In this document: positions 15,767-24,692 of the stretch, one piece after another
Numbering within the stretch: position 1 is the first letter of the stretch
Layout: every line of letters starts with the position of its first letter
Origin: Candidatus Zhuqueibacterota bacterium
GTDB lineage: Bacteria; Zhuqueibacterota; Zhuqueibacteria; Zhuqueibacterales; Geothermadaptataceae
Reading direction: 5' to 3'
DNA length: 64,000 bases
Assembly: GCA_030950365.1 (NCBI GenBank)
Contig: JAUZRQ010000001.1
Location: 22,591 to 86,590 of the forward strand
The notes under the pieces: generated by a model
What the model was told of the DNA's origin: nothing
Seen by the model: the letters and a program-made list of their open reading frames with translations, nothing else
Databases searched by the model: none
Translations under genes and position numbers: made by a program

Positions 15767-17848
15767 ATGGCAAGTCTTAGCTTGACCATCAATACCGGAC
15801 TACAACGGTTCAGCGATATTCTCGTGGCCGGCGGGGTGCTGCTGATTTTGGTGATCATGGTTATCCCAATCCCGACGCCCGTGCTGGATTTCTTGATTGC
15901 GCTGAATATCGCCATGGCACTTGCGGTGCTCATGGTAGCCATGTATATGACCGAGCCCCTACAATTCAGCGTTTTCCCGGGTCTGTTGTTGATTTTGACT
16001 TTGTTCCGGCTGTCGCTCAACATTGCATCTACGCGGTTAATCCTTGGGGAAGGCTTTGCAGGCAGCATCATCAGTTCATTTGGCAATTTTGTGGTTAAAG
16101 GCAATTATGTTGTTGGTTTCATTATCTTTCTTATTCTGGTCATCATTCAGTTTGTGGTGATTACCAAAGGGGCTGGCCGAATTGCCGAGGTGGCGGCGCG
16201 ATTCACGTTGGATGCCATGCCTGGTAAACAGATGGCTATCGATGCGGATTTGAATGCAGGGCTCATTGACGAGGCTGAAGCAAGAAAACGGCGCGAGGAC
16301 ATTTCACGTGAAGCCGATTTTTACGGCGCCATGGACGGTGCCTCTAAATTTGTTCGCGGCGACGCCATCGCCGGATTGATCATCACTTTCATCAACGTGA
16401 TCGGCGGCCTGATTATCGGTGTAGGGCAAAAGGGCATGGGGTTCGCCGAAGCCGCGCAGACGTACACGCTGCTCACTGTAGGTGACGGTCTGGTTTCGCA
16501 AATTCCGGCCCTGATTGTTTCCACCTCTGCTGGTATTATTGTCGCTCGTGCGGCCTCTAACTCACATCTTGGCCAAGATTTGATCAATCAGCTCCTGTTT
16601 GAGCCGCGGGGGTTATACATCATTTCCGGTGTGCTGGCTTTTTTTGCCATTACCCCAGGATTGCCTATGATGCCGTTTCTCACCCTGTCCGTATTGGCAT
16701 TCATCACCGCTCGCTCCGCGAGATCGGCGATAGACAAAGAGAATGCAGAAGAAGTACAAAGCGAAAAAGAAAAGGAAGCCGAACCGGAGCCCATCGACGA
16801 AGTCGAAAAGTATTTGCACGTGGATCCGCTGGAACTGGAAATCGGCTACGGGCTGATCCCACTGGTGGATCCTGAGCACGGCGGCGATTTGTTGCATCGG
16901 ATTACCATGATCCGCAAGCAAGTGGCGCTGGAGCTCGGTATCATTATTCCGCCCATTCGCATACGGGATAATATTCAGCTCAAGCCTGACGATTACGTAG
17001 TGAAATTGCGGGGGCACGAGATTGCCCGCGGAGAAGTGCGCATGGGCTACTTCATGGCGCTGAATCCAGGCATAGTGAGCAAGACTATACGTGGCATTGA
17101 GACGGTGGAACCGGCTTTTGGCCTGCCGGCCCTGTGGATCCCTGAATCGCGCCGTACCGAAGCTGCAGCCGCTGGATATACGGTCATCGAACCGGCAGCC
17201 GTTTTAGCTACCCATTTGAAAGAATTGTTGAAACGACATGCGCATGAATTGCTGGGCCGTCAGGAAACCCAGAAGCTGATTGACCATGTGAAAAAAGACT
17301 ACCCAGCGGTGGTGGAGGAGGTGATCCCGAATCAGCTTTCGCTGGGTACGGTCCAGAAAATCCTGCAAAACCTGCTCAAAGAGCGCGTCTCAATTCGAGA
17401 CCTGGTACGCATTTTGGAAATCCTCGGGGATTCCCTGCAGTTCAGCAAGGATCCTGACGTACTAACCGAATACGTGCGCAACGGCCTCGGGCCGACCATC
17501 CACGAACCGTATTTATCGGAAGATGGAGCTATTTACGCCATAACCCTCGATCCGGCGTTGGAGCGTCGGATTTCCGAATCGGTGCGTAGCGGCGATAGCG
17601 TATTGAAAATTCCCAATTTGCCACCCAATATGCTGAAGGAGATTTACGAACAGGTCAAAGCGCTTTCTGACAAGCTGATGGACGAAGGAAAACCAGCGGT
17701 TATGGTGGTTTCGCCAGGCGTACGGCTGTACACGCGCCGCCTGGTGGAAACGGTGTTCCCGGACCTCGCGGTTCTGGCCATCACGGAAATTCCAACGCAC
17801 ATTGAAATCAAATCGATTGGAACCATACGAGTGAGCCATGAGGATTAA
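15767..17848 (+). CDS. flhA: Export apparatus protein FlhA
   Basis: FlhA forms the nonameric ring that docks export substrates and couples proton flow to export. The 693-aa protein has about eight transmembrane helices in residues 15-310, including PLQFSVFPGLLLILTLFRLS and the FHIPEP-type loop around NIASTRLILGEGFAG and KGAGRIAEVAARFTLDAMPG. The large cytoplasmic domain (about 340-693) ends with VVSPGVRLYTRRLVE and EIPTHIEI. The gene overlaps flhF by 11 bp. Confidence 0.97.
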   Translation: MASLSLTINTGLQRFSDILVAGGVLLILVIMVIPIPTPVLDFLIALNIAMALAVLMVAMYMTEPLQFSVFPGLLLILTLFRLSLNIASTRLILGEGFAGSIISSFGNFVVKGNYVVGFIIFLILVIIQFVVITKGAGRIAEVAARFTLDAMPGKQMAIDADLNAGLIDEAEARKRREDISREADFYGAMDGASKFVRGDAIAGLIITFINVIGGLIIGVGQKGMGFAEAAQTYTLLTVGDGLVSQIPALIVSTSAGIIVARAASNSHLGQDLINQLLFEPRGLYIISGVLAFFAITPGLPMMPFLTLSVLAFITARSARSAIDKENAEEVQSEKEKEAEPEPIDEVEKYLHVDPLELEIGYGLIPLVDPEHGGDLLHRITMIRKQVALELGIIIPPIRIRDNIQLKPDDYVVKLRGHEIARGEVRMGYFMALNPGIVSKTIRGIETVEPAFGLPALWIPESRRTEAAAAGYTVIEPAAVLATHLKELLKRHAHELLGRQETQKLIDHVKKDYPAVVEEVIPNQLSLGTVQKILQNLLKERVSIRDLVRILEILGDSLQFSKDPDVLTEYVRNGLGPTIHEPYLSEDGAIYAITLDPALERRISESVRSGDSVLKIPNLPPNMLKEIYEQVKALSDKLMDEGKPAVMVVSPGVRLYTRRLVETVFPDLAVLAITEIPTHIEIKSIGTIRVSHED

Positions 17849-19022
17849 AAAATTCAAAGCCGATTCGCTTAACGCTGCGCTAAAGCAGGTGCGTGAGCAA
17901 CTGGGCGAAAATGCGCTCATCCTGAGTACGCGGCGTCTTAAAAACGATCCAAGCGGACAGGCTTCCGTTGTTGAAGTGGTGGCCGCAGTGGATGAGATGA
18001 CGGCGGCGAAACAGAAGCGCATGCGAAAATCGCTTGCAAGCCAATCCCAGTCGGGCGGACGACGCACGCATTTTGCCGCCCGTATGTATCAGCAAGCAAG
18101 CAAGCCGGCTGAGGAGAGTTTTTCTACAGTAGATGCCACCGAATCAGAATCGTTGCGCCGCCAAATCGCCGCTGAATCAACAACGGTAACTCCCGTACCG
18201 GCCATTGAGGTTAACCATCCGGTGCTGATGCGACTGTTTACGGCATTAAAACTCGCCGGCGTGCATTATGAAATGATCCGCCGTTTGATGGGCTTTTTAA
18301 ACCTGGAAATTCCGCAAGGCGGGCTCAATGAAGCCGGGCGATTGCATGACGCCTTGAAAAACGGACTGCTACGATTCATTCGGTATTCACCTCTGGACAT
18401 CCGGCAAGCGCCAAAGCCGCTGGCCATTGCCTTTGTCGGACCGACAGGCGTGGGCAAAACCACTACCCTGGCCAAGATTGCGGCGCGGCTAAAGATTGAG
18501 CAAAAGCAACGTGTCGGTCTGGTGTCCATCGATACGTTCCGAATCGCGGCCATCGATCAGTTGCGCACCTTTGCGCATATTGCCGAACTCCCACTGAAAG
18601 TGGCGTATCAGCCGAGTGAACTGTCGCAAGCGCTGACCGAATACCGTGACATGGATTTCATTTTGATCGATACTACGGGCCGCAATCCGCGCAACTCGGA
18701 ATACTTGCATGAGCTGGCGCGATTTCTGGCGCCGGTGCATCCATTGCAGATGCACTTGGTGCTCAGCGCCACTACCCGCTACGCCGAAATGGAAGAAATC
18801 GCGCAGCAATATGGGAAAATCGGCTTTCACCGATTATTACTCACCAAAATCGATGAGGTAATGCATCCGGCGATTGTGCTGAATCTTTTCAAGCTATCAA
18901 ATGTGCCGGTTACCTGGGTGACTAACGGTCAGAATATTCCGGAAGATCTGCTTGAGGCTGGCAGCGAAGCGTTATTGAATGCGATAATACGAGGATGGGA
19001 TCTGAGCAAATGGATCAGTTAA
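17838..19022 (+). CDS. flhF: SRP-type GTPase FlhF
   Basis: FlhF is a signal-recognition-like GTPase that sets flagellar number and polar location. In this 394-aa protein the N-terminus MRIKKFKADSLNAALKQVRE and ALILSTRRLK are the B-domain; the NG domain from about residue 115 carries P-loop GPTGVGKTTTLAK, VSIDTFRIAAIDQL and LIDTTGRN. The start overlaps flhA. A linker of about 45 residues between B and N domains is Ala/Ser/Thr-rich. flhG follows with overlap. Confidence 0.96.
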   Translation: MRIKKFKADSLNAALKQVREQLGENALILSTRRLKNDPSGQASVVEVVAAVDEMTAAKQKRMRKSLASQSQSGGRRTHFAARMYQQASKPAEESFSTVDATESESLRRQIAAESTTVTPVPAIEVNHPVLMRLFTALKLAGVHYEMIRRLMGFLNLEIPQGGLNEAGRLHDALKNGLLRFIRYSPLDIRQAPKPLAIAFVGPTGVGKTTTLAKIAARLKIEQKQRVGLVSIDTFRIAAIDQLRTFAHIAELPLKVAYQPSELSQALTEYRDMDFILIDTTGRNPRNSEYLHELARFLAPVHPLQMHLVLSATTRYAEMEEIAQQYGKIGFHRLLLTKIDEVMHPAIVLNLFKLSNVPVTWVTNGQNIPEDLLEAGSEALLNAIIRGWDLSKWIS

Positions 19023-19846
19023 GCGGATTGCGTCAGATTTTGCGTGAACAAACGGTTTTTGAGCCGCCGCAACCGGCTGCATTTCCGTGGATCTGGAGCA
19101 TTTGCAGCGGCAAAGGTGGTACGGGTAAATCTCTGCTGGCCGCGGGAGCAGCGTTGACCCTGGCCCGTCAGGGCAAAAAAGTCCTGCTCCTGGACGGGGA
19201 TTTTAACCTTCCCGGCCTGCAGGTGTTCTTTAATCACCTCGAGATATCAAACTTTTTTGATCATGCTGCCGATACCCTTCAAATAGGAAATTTCATCTCT
19301 GAAATAAATTCATATTTACACGTTCTGATGCCCAAATTCAGTCAACCATTGACTTCAGAGCGGCAAATGCAACTTTTGCTGGCTGTGCGTCAGCAACTCC
19401 TGCCCGAATACGAAATCCTGGTTGCCGATTTACCTGCCGGATTTTCGGGCATTCACCGCTGGTTTGCGGAAAACAGTCGTCTTGTTACAATTATAATCGG
19501 GCAAGACTATGGCTCGTTTGCCAATAGTTATGCGCTGATAAAGCTGATGAAACAGGTCAGCCCCTCCCTGAACGTGGGCATCTGGGTGAATCAGACCGAA
19601 AACGAAAAAAAAGCTCGGCTGCTGCACCGAAAGCTGAATCTAGCGCTGGATCATTTTCTCAAACAATCGGTCGAATTTCATGGCTGGTTGCCCTTTATCA
19701 GTAAAATACAGGAAGAACTGGCTGATACGCATCCAATGATTCTTTGGCCAGGCGACATGGACTTTTTCCGACGATTGAAATCGAATCTAATCCGGCAAAT
19801 CCCAGTATTGACTCGAAATGAGGTAGCTTTGCATGCGCACATATAG
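19010..19846 (+). CDS. flhG: MinD-like ATPase FlhG (FleN/YlxH)
   Basis: FlhG activates the FlhF GTPase and limits flagellar number. The 278-aa protein begins MDQLSGLRQILRE, which corresponds to the DQAxxLR activator helix of FlhG, and this favours ATG 19010 over 18995. The deviant Walker A is CSGKGGTGKS and the second motif LLLDGDFNLPGLQ. The following stretches diverge from canonical MinD (ADLPAGF in place of D-T-P-A-G), and the C-terminal half is shorter in recognisable motifs. It overlaps flhF by 13 bp. Confidence 0.9.
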   Translation: MDQLSGLRQILREQTVFEPPQPAAFPWIWSICSGKGGTGKSLLAAGAALTLARQGKKVLLLDGDFNLPGLQVFFNHLEISNFFDHAADTLQIGNFISEINSYLHVLMPKFSQPLTSERQMQLLLAVRQQLLPEYEILVADLPAGFSGIHRWFAENSRLVTIIIGQDYGSFANSYALIKLMKQVSPSLNVGIWVNQTENEKKARLLHRKLNLALDHFLKQSVEFHGWLPFISKIQEELADTHPMILWPGDMDFFRRLKSNLIRQIPVLTRNEVALHAHI

Positions 19847-19888
19847 CGAGTATAGTGAGTGGCACCAACGTATCGGGAGGATTGGGAC

Positions 19889-20176
19889 ATGGTTTTTAAA
19901 GTGTCTCTCATACTGGCGATTCTGATCTATTTTGTTCAAATCATTTCTGGTATCCCGATCGAAAAAAGCATTATACGGGCCATGCTGTATTTTATTATTT
20001 TCTATTCGGTTATATCGATTAACCAAATTATCTATTTACATATGAAATTGCATATGATAAAACTGGAAGAAGCCAGGAAAGAGGAAGAAAAAAAGAAGCG
20101 AAAAGAAGAGCAACAAGCGAGAGTTGCAAAAACCTTGGCAAATTTTATGAAGGACCCCAAGAAAATGGAAGGATAA
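19889..20176 (+). CDS. Small membrane protein with charged coiled-coil tail
   Basis: I do not recognise a named family. The 95-aa protein has two hydrophobic segments (about residues 4-20 and 27-48), then a strongly charged helix (EEARKEEEKKKRKEEQQARV) and a short tail ending KKMEG. The ATG at 19889 has GGGAGG 8 bp upstream and is preferred over the GTG at 19859. It lies between flhG and fliA in a flagellar operon, so a role in motor placement or in membrane sequestration of a regulator is conceivable, but nothing in the sequence proves it. Confidence 0.75.
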   Translation: MVFKVSLILAILIYFVQIISGIPIEKSIIRAMLYFIIFYSVISINQIIYLHMKLHMIKLEEARKEEEKKKRKEEQQARVAKTLANFMKDPKKMEG

Positions 20177-20221
20177 TTGGGTAACCATCTCTGTTAAACG
20201 TTTAAATAATGGAGCTGCATC

Positions 20222-20989
20222 ATGCCGAACACCGAACAAGAAATTCTGTGGGAACAGTATCTGGCCGGCGGTGGGTCAGAAGTTCGCGAACAGTTGCTGC
20301 TGAAGTATTTGCCCCTGGTAAAATATGTGGCCGGAAAAATGATGGCAACGCTGCCGTCGTCGGTGGATTACGATGACCTGGTCAGTGCAGGGGTGATTGG
20401 TTTAATTGGCGCCCTGGAACGTTTCGATCCAAATATGGGAGTAAAGTTTGAGACGTTTGTGCTACCGCGCATTCGTGGGGCAATCTTGGATGAATTGCGC
20501 AAACTGGACTGGGCGCCGCGATCGCTGCGCTCCAAAGCCCGCAAATTCGACCGAACCATGCAGGAAATGGAAAAAGAACTTGGTCGAGCGGTGAGCGAAC
20601 GCGAGGTCATGGAACGTCTCGATATGAGCGAACAGGAATTGATCGCCCTAACCCGAGATGTCAATAATGCCATTCTGGTATCGCTGGATGGTCCGGGCAT
20701 CGACGATGGCGAGCAGACCACATCAATGTATGACCTCGTGGAAAACACCACTTCAGATAATCCTTACAGTTCTATTGAAAAGGAAGAGATCAAACGGCTT
20801 CTGGTCAAAACCATTGAGAAGCTGCCCGAGCAGGAAAAAATTGTCATGGCATTGTATTATTATGAAGAATTGACGCTGCGGGAAATTGGACAGGTGCTGA
20901 ATATCACCGAATCACGGGTGTCGCAGATTCACAGCAAGGCGGTCAATACGCTGCGGAATCTGCTGCTGGAGGAATTGACAAACTATTGA
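20222..20989 (+). CDS. fliA: Flagellar sigma factor FliA (sigma-28)
   Basis: FliA directs RNA polymerase to late flagellar promoters. The 255-aa protein has region 2 (residues about 20-95: VDYDDLVSAGVIGLIGALERF), a region-3 segment and region 4 with helix-turn-helix at about 215-250 (LTLREIGQVLNITESRVSQIH). A TGGAGCTG site precedes the ATG. It is the last gene of the block starting at flbD. Sigma-28-type promoter sequences elsewhere in the window are its likely targets. Confidence 0.95.
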   Translation: MPNTEQEILWEQYLAGGGSEVREQLLLKYLPLVKYVAGKMMATLPSSVDYDDLVSAGVIGLIGALERFDPNMGVKFETFVLPRIRGAILDELRKLDWAPRSLRSKARKFDRTMQEMEKELGRAVSEREVMERLDMSEQELIALTRDVNNAILVSLDGPGIDDGEQTTSMYDLVENTTSDNPYSSIEKEEIKRLLVKTIEKLPEQEKIVMALYYYEELTLREIGQVLNITESRVSQIHSKAVNTLRNLLLEELTNY

Positions 20990-21007
20990 TTGAATATTCA
21001 CCACTAA

Positions 21008-21021
21008 TATACAGGAGTATA
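21008..21021 (+). promoter_or_regulatory. Hairpin with AGGA loop (CsrA-site-like)
   Basis: TATAC-AGGA-GTATA, a 5-bp stem presenting a GGA tetraloop, 19 bp after the fliA stop. It closely resembles the RUACARGGAUGU CsrA-binding consensus apart from one missing base. CsrA is encoded in the window. It would lie in the fliA mRNA 3' end, because the next promoter is downstream of it. Confidence 0.35.
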
Positions 21022-21047
21022 CCTGAGACTGTTGCGAAAATGTTATA

Positions 21048-21075
21048 TAAAACTGGCGATTTAGTAGGCCGATAA
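21048..21075 (+). promoter_or_regulatory. Sigma-28 (FliA)-type promoter
   Basis: TAAA at 21048-21051, 16 bases, then a perfect GCCGATAA at 21068-21075, 21 bp before the ATG of the next gene. The best sigma-28 match in the window. Confidence 0.78.
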
Positions 21076-21096
21076 TAAAAATAAAAACGGTTCATC

Positions 21097-21420
21097 ATGA
21101 TTCGGCCTATCGATCTACACGATCAACTTACCAAAACACCTCTCATTGAACGAGTGCAGCAGGCTGAAAAAGTGGCCGAAGAAGGCCAGCAGAAGTTTCA
21201 ACAACTGATTGCGCAGCACACGGCTGAAAAACAGGTGCAAACGGCTCAACCAACGCATCAAGATGAAAAGATCGTTGATACTTATGAAAAACACCGACAA
21301 GCGCAACATGAAGACCAGGCTGAAAAGGATAAAGAAAAACAAAATACCGGCAAAAATGAACCTGATGAGGATGAACCGGTGATGACTCAGCTTGGTTTTG
21401 AGATTGATCTAAAGGCGTGA
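21097..21420 (+). CDS. Small hydrophilic protein under sigma-28 control
   Basis: A 107-aa, very hydrophilic protein starting MIRPIDLHDQLTKTPLIERV, followed by a helical segment and an acidic, low-complexity region (Glu/Asp/Lys/Gln), ending MTQLGFEIDLKA. It has no transmembrane segment or Cys. Similar short IRPIDL-starting proteins occur in flagellar loci of other bacteria but I know of no established function. It directly follows fliA and has its own strong sigma-28 promoter, suggesting it is a late flagellar product. It does not look like FlgM. Confidence 0.75.
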   Translation: MIRPIDLHDQLTKTPLIERVQQAEKVAEEGQQKFQQLIAQHTAEKQVQTAQPTHQDEKIVDTYEKHRQAQHEDQAEKDKEKQNTGKNEPDEDEPVMTQLGFEIDLKA

Positions 21421-21558
21421 TTCCACTGTTTGCTATTCAGCCTGCCATGCTGCACGCACCAAACTACCTTTTGTCTCTGCAATTGTGAGCACCTGAAAAT
21501 GCGACTCTGAATGGGATTACCCATCATAGGACTTGCAACCAACATTCAGGACAACATC

Positions 21559-23046
21559 ATGAAATCGTACATTCAGATTTTGGGATATATACTGCCCACG
21601 CTGTTGGTCATTCAGACCGCCTTTGGGTGGGCTCAGGTAAACAATGAAATCCGCCAGATTCAGATTCAGCAATTTGACCGCTTCTGGCGCCTGTCTTTTT
21701 ACCTTAACCAGAGCACGAACTACCAACTGGAGGATTTTTCCCAGCAAAATCGCATCGCGATAAGCGTGCCCGCACGGTTGGCGGCCGGCGTCCCGATACC
21801 GAAGATTGGCGCTATAGATGTGAGAGTTAAAGCTACGGCAGCGGGCAGCCGGATTACCATTGCGCTTCCGCAGCCCTTCAAGTACGATCATTTCTATTTT
21901 CCCCCCAATCAAAAAATCGTGGTGGACTTTTATCCGTTGTTTGAATTTGAGTCGGCGTCGCAAAGTTATGAAATGGCCATGCGATCTTTGAGCCAGGGCG
22001 ATACGGCGCGGGCAACACGGTTGTACAAGGCTGCTTTATTGCAAAATCCTGATCTTAAAAATGCGCTGCTGCGCCTGGGAGAGGTTTATTTTTGGCGAAA
22101 GGATACCGCCGCAGCCCGAACCGCGTTCGAACAGCTTCTCGGTCGAGCGCGGCCGGACATCGAGTCCCGCGCCAAGGCGTATTTGGACAGTCTGCGGCAG
22201 CTCCAGGCGCAAAGCGCAGATCAGCGAGGTGTTGCGGCGAAACAGGTTGACGAGTTGGCCGCCGCGGACAGCCTTACGTCGATTGCAGTAGTTGATACGG
22301 CGGGGGAAGGGGATTCGAGAAAGGCAATCAAAGCAACAACCACAGAAGAGAAGCAGACTCTCGCCAAACCGAATCCCATTATCGTGGCACGGCGAAAAAT
22401 TTCCCGGCCGTTTTATGTTCAGCTTTTAGAGTGGCTGCAGCAAACTCCATCGGCTATTCCTGTGCTTCTTTTTGGAATGGTCGCATTGAGCGGCATCTTT
22501 TTTTGGACGTTGGCTCTCCGTCCGAAGAGGGGTTTCAACCCTAAAAAGCGCAGCAAAGAAGCGCAACGCATTAATCGCCTGCTAAAGCTAATTGAAAAAG
22601 GCAAGGGACGGAGCATTCCTGGAATTAACGACCAAGCTGAACCTGTCGAGATGCCCGCCAGGAAGCGGTTGAATGTTATCGATGAGCATGAAGTTTCACC
22701 TTTTGCCCCAAAAGCCGAAGCCCGCTTGGCGCGGTTACGTAATTTGGTGAATGAGACGGTGCTGCCGGAACGGCGATTGCCAGGAACACCGTCCGTTCGC
22801 CGACCAATTGCGACGGGTCTACACGAAGCGGCAGAACGAGACGGCATTTCCCAGAAGACTAAATTGCAGGAAATGGCGTCCAGTAAGCGGCAGGTGATGC
22901 AACTTGCCCTGCAGGGCAAATCTGTCACGCAAATTGCGCGTGAGCTGGATATGGGCGTAGGCGAGGTGGAGCTTATCCTTGGCTTTGGCGGCGGACGGCC
23001 GACGATTCCGGATAATGAAAATAGTGCGCTGGATTTTGGAGTTTAG
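21559..23046 (+). CDS. Signal-peptide, TPR and DUF6115-like flagellar-locus protein
   Basis: The 495-aa protein starts at ATG 21559 (an upstream ATG at 21511 is less likely because the signal peptide begins at MKSYIQILGYILPTLLVIQT). An AMIN-like beta domain follows (about residues 30-130), then a short TPR pair (about 135-200), a low-complexity linker, one transmembrane helix (about 305-330) and a cytoplasmic tail ending in a small helix-turn-helix-like unit LALQGKSVTQIARELDMGVG. That last unit resembles the DUF6115 domain common in flagellar loci. It may span the inner membrane, linking periplasmic and cytoplasmic partners; this is inference. Confidence 0.75.
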   Translation: MKSYIQILGYILPTLLVIQTAFGWAQVNNEIRQIQIQQFDRFWRLSFYLNQSTNYQLEDFSQQNRIAISVPARLAAGVPIPKIGAIDVRVKATAAGSRITIALPQPFKYDHFYFPPNQKIVVDFYPLFEFESASQSYEMAMRSLSQGDTARATRLYKAALLQNPDLKNALLRLGEVYFWRKDTAAARTAFEQLLGRARPDIESRAKAYLDSLRQLQAQSADQRGVAAKQVDELAAADSLTSIAVVDTAGEGDSRKAIKATTTEEKQTLAKPNPIIVARRKISRPFYVQLLEWLQQTPSAIPVLLFGMVALSGIFFWTLALRPKRGFNPKKRSKEAQRINRLLKLIEKGKGRSIPGINDQAEPVEMPARKRLNVIDEHEVSPFAPKAEARLARLRNLVNETVLPERRLPGTPSVRRPIATGLHEAAERDGISQKTKLQEMASSKRQVMQLALQGKSVTQIARELDMGVGEVELILGFGGGRPTIPDNENSALDFGV

Positions 23047-23160
23047 CGCTGTTGGATGGACGAAGGCTCTTAGTCGCTTTGTGTTGATAATTCCCCGATT
23101 TATCCTGTGAATGCCGTCAATAAAAGAGCAAGCAATCCATACAATTCAACATAAAGCTAG

Positions 23161-23805
23161 ATGGATCTATCACCGCTACAGCAATTTTTGAACCGGGCGA
23201 TTGCGCGCCAGATACCCCGAGCGCAATTCGAAGCGTTCTTTCAACTCAACCAGGTGAAGCGGGGCCGTGTGTTAAAAAAAATCGATGCTGTGCACTATCT
23301 CATCAAAATAGGTCCGTTTCGCCTGCTGGCCAAAAGCAACTTGTCGCTGCAACCCCATGAGCCAATCCTGGCCCGTGTCCTGGCGCTACGCCCGAATTTG
23401 CACTTGCAATTATTGCCAGCGCCCAAAGAAAGGGCGGATCCCATCCGGAACCATTCCAATATTAGACCTGAGGTCACAGAGGAATTCGCCCAGACTGTTG
23501 TCCTGTATCTCGCCGATGCGCCACAAGCCGGTCATCCCATCCTGCGCGTTAGTTATTTTCCCCAGACTCATCCCAAAAGGCGGGCACAAATCAGCCGTAT
23601 TACGTTGTTTATCGACTATCCTTCTATTGGACGCACAGAAGTGACGGTGGAGAGCAATGAACAAGGATTGCATATAAACATCACCAGTTCAAATGCCCCA
23701 TGGGTAGCTCATTTGCTGCATACACAAGAGCAATTGCAATCCCGTCTCCAGCATATCGAAAGCAAAACTCGGGCGCAAATTTTCATCAAACATCGTGTGT
23801 TTTGA
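23161..23805 (+). CDS. YlqG-like (FliK-related) hypothetical protein
   Basis: A 214-aa protein with no signal peptide. Residues about 35-80 have the pattern VKRGRVLKKIDAVHYLIKIG ... PHEPILARVLAL, reminiscent of the beta-barrel segment of YlqG/FliK-like proteins. The C-terminal half has alternating beta and charged segments (RITLFIDYPSIGRTEVTVES, then ISSNAPWV-type). In Bacillus, ylqG is followed by the FlhB-like gene ylqH, the same order as here, and that context is the main support. Ribosome site before ATG 23161 is weak. Confidence 0.6.
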   Translation: MDLSPLQQFLNRAIARQIPRAQFEAFFQLNQVKRGRVLKKIDAVHYLIKIGPFRLLAKSNLSLQPHEPILARVLALRPNLHLQLLPAPKERADPIRNHSNIRPEVTEEFAQTVVLYLADAPQAGHPILRVSYFPQTHPKRRAQISRITLFIDYPSIGRTEVTVESNEQGLHINITSSNAPWVAHLLHTQEQLQSRLQHIESKTRAQIFIKHRVF

Positions 23806-23875
23806 AAAACACACTAGCCTCATCAATTTTTATGCCAGAACAAAAGAGTGATTGTTTAAAGTCTGTCACAATTCG

Positions 23876-23901
23876 TAAAGAATAGGGCAAATCGCCGATA
23901 T
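23876..23901 (+). promoter_or_regulatory. Sigma-28-type promoter before flhB-like/RsbW operon
   Basis: TAAAGAAT at 23876, then GCCGATAT at 23894, giving TAAA-N14-GCCGATA. The -10 element is excellent; spacing is one short of the standard 15. It lies 24 bp before the ATG at 23925. Confidence 0.55.
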
Positions 23902-23924
23902 TTGAGGGAGAGGATCGGCTAATA

Positions 23925-24215
23925 ATGCAGAATAACGAAAGCCGTAAGCGTAGGAAGGCCGTTGCTTTGCGGTATGACTTTCCGGAGGATCAAGCGCCAG
24001 TTGTGGTGGCGAAAGGACTAGGCAAAATTGCCGAGACCATTCTGACCCTCGCACAGCAGCACAACATTCCTATTGCCGAAGACGGTATGCTCGTGGAAGA
24101 ACTGCTGCAATTAGAACTGAATTGCGACATACCTGAGGCGCTGTATGAAGCCGTAGCGGAAATTCTGGCCTATATTTTTCAACAACATCGTCAATATGAG
24201 CAAAAGGCTACCTGA
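23925..24215 (+). CDS. Short FlhB C-domain homologue (FhlB/YlqH-like)
   Basis: A 96-aa protein resembling only the C-terminal cytoplasmic part of FlhB: AVALRYDFPEDQAPVVVAKGLGKIAETILTLAQQHNIPIAEDGMLVEELLQLELNCDIPE parallels the FlhB region after the cleavage site (VALKYEPGEYAAPIIVAKG ... IPIDAYQAVAEILSYIY). It lacks the NPTH cleavage motif and any membrane helix. Such proteins can replace or compete with FlhB-CC in the hook-to-filament switch. GGAGAGGA before the ATG is a good ribosome site; the next gene starts 3 bp after its stop. Confidence 0.87.
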   Translation: MQNNESRKRRKAVALRYDFPEDQAPVVVAKGLGKIAETILTLAQQHNIPIAEDGMLVEELLQLELNCDIPEALYEAVAEILAYIFQQHRQYEQKAT

Positions 24216-24218
24216 TCG

Positions 24219-24671
24219 ATGAGTGAAAAGCCACTGGAAGTCAGAGAAGTTTCCAATCAGGAACTGCAAATCACCCTCGTCAGCCGAAATGAACTCATCC
24301 GGGAGCTACGGCAAAAGGTCAAGTTTTTTGCAAAACAGCAAGGTTTCGATGATGAAGAGGTGTTTGATGTGCAATTGGCGCTGAATGAAGCTCTGGCGAA
24401 TGTTATCGAGCACGCGTATCAGGGGGATCAAAACGGACGCATAGATATTAAATTTCACACTGATCAGAACGGTGACCTGGTGATTGTGATCAAAGATTAT
24501 GGGCAAAAGGCCGATCCGGAATGCTTGAAATCACGCAGCCTGGATGAGTTTCGCGAGGGGGGCCTGGGATTGTATCTAATGGAAAAGCTCATGGATGTGG
24601 TGCAATTTGACTTTTCCCAGGAGGACGGAACGGTTTTAACGCTCATCAAACGAAAGCATTGCCACAAATAA
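24219..24671 (+). CDS. RsbW/SpoIIAB-like anti-sigma factor serine kinase
   Basis: A 150-aa GHKL-type ATPase. The N-box LALNEALANVIEHAYQG (residues about 50-66) with the key Glu and Asn, and the G1-box VIVIKDYGQKADPE and G2 GGLGLYLMEKLMD, identify the HATPase_c_2 (RsbW) family. These kinases bind a sigma factor or phosphorylate a STAS partner. The STAS protein lies next door. Which sigma factor it controls is not shown; FliA is a candidate because no FlgM was found in the window. Confidence 0.9.
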   Translation: MSEKPLEVREVSNQELQITLVSRNELIRELRQKVKFFAKQQGFDDEEVFDVQLALNEALANVIEHAYQGDQNGRIDIKFHTDQNGDLVIVIKDYGQKADPECLKSRSLDEFREGGLGLYLMEKLMDVVQFDFSQEDGTVLTLIKRKHCHK

Positions 24672-24692
24672 GCGTGAAATATAGAGGTCGAT

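Noticed and set aside
21097..21420. FlgM anti-sigma factor
   Set aside because: The length is right but there is no FlgM C-terminal helix pattern, and the composition is acidic low-complexity.
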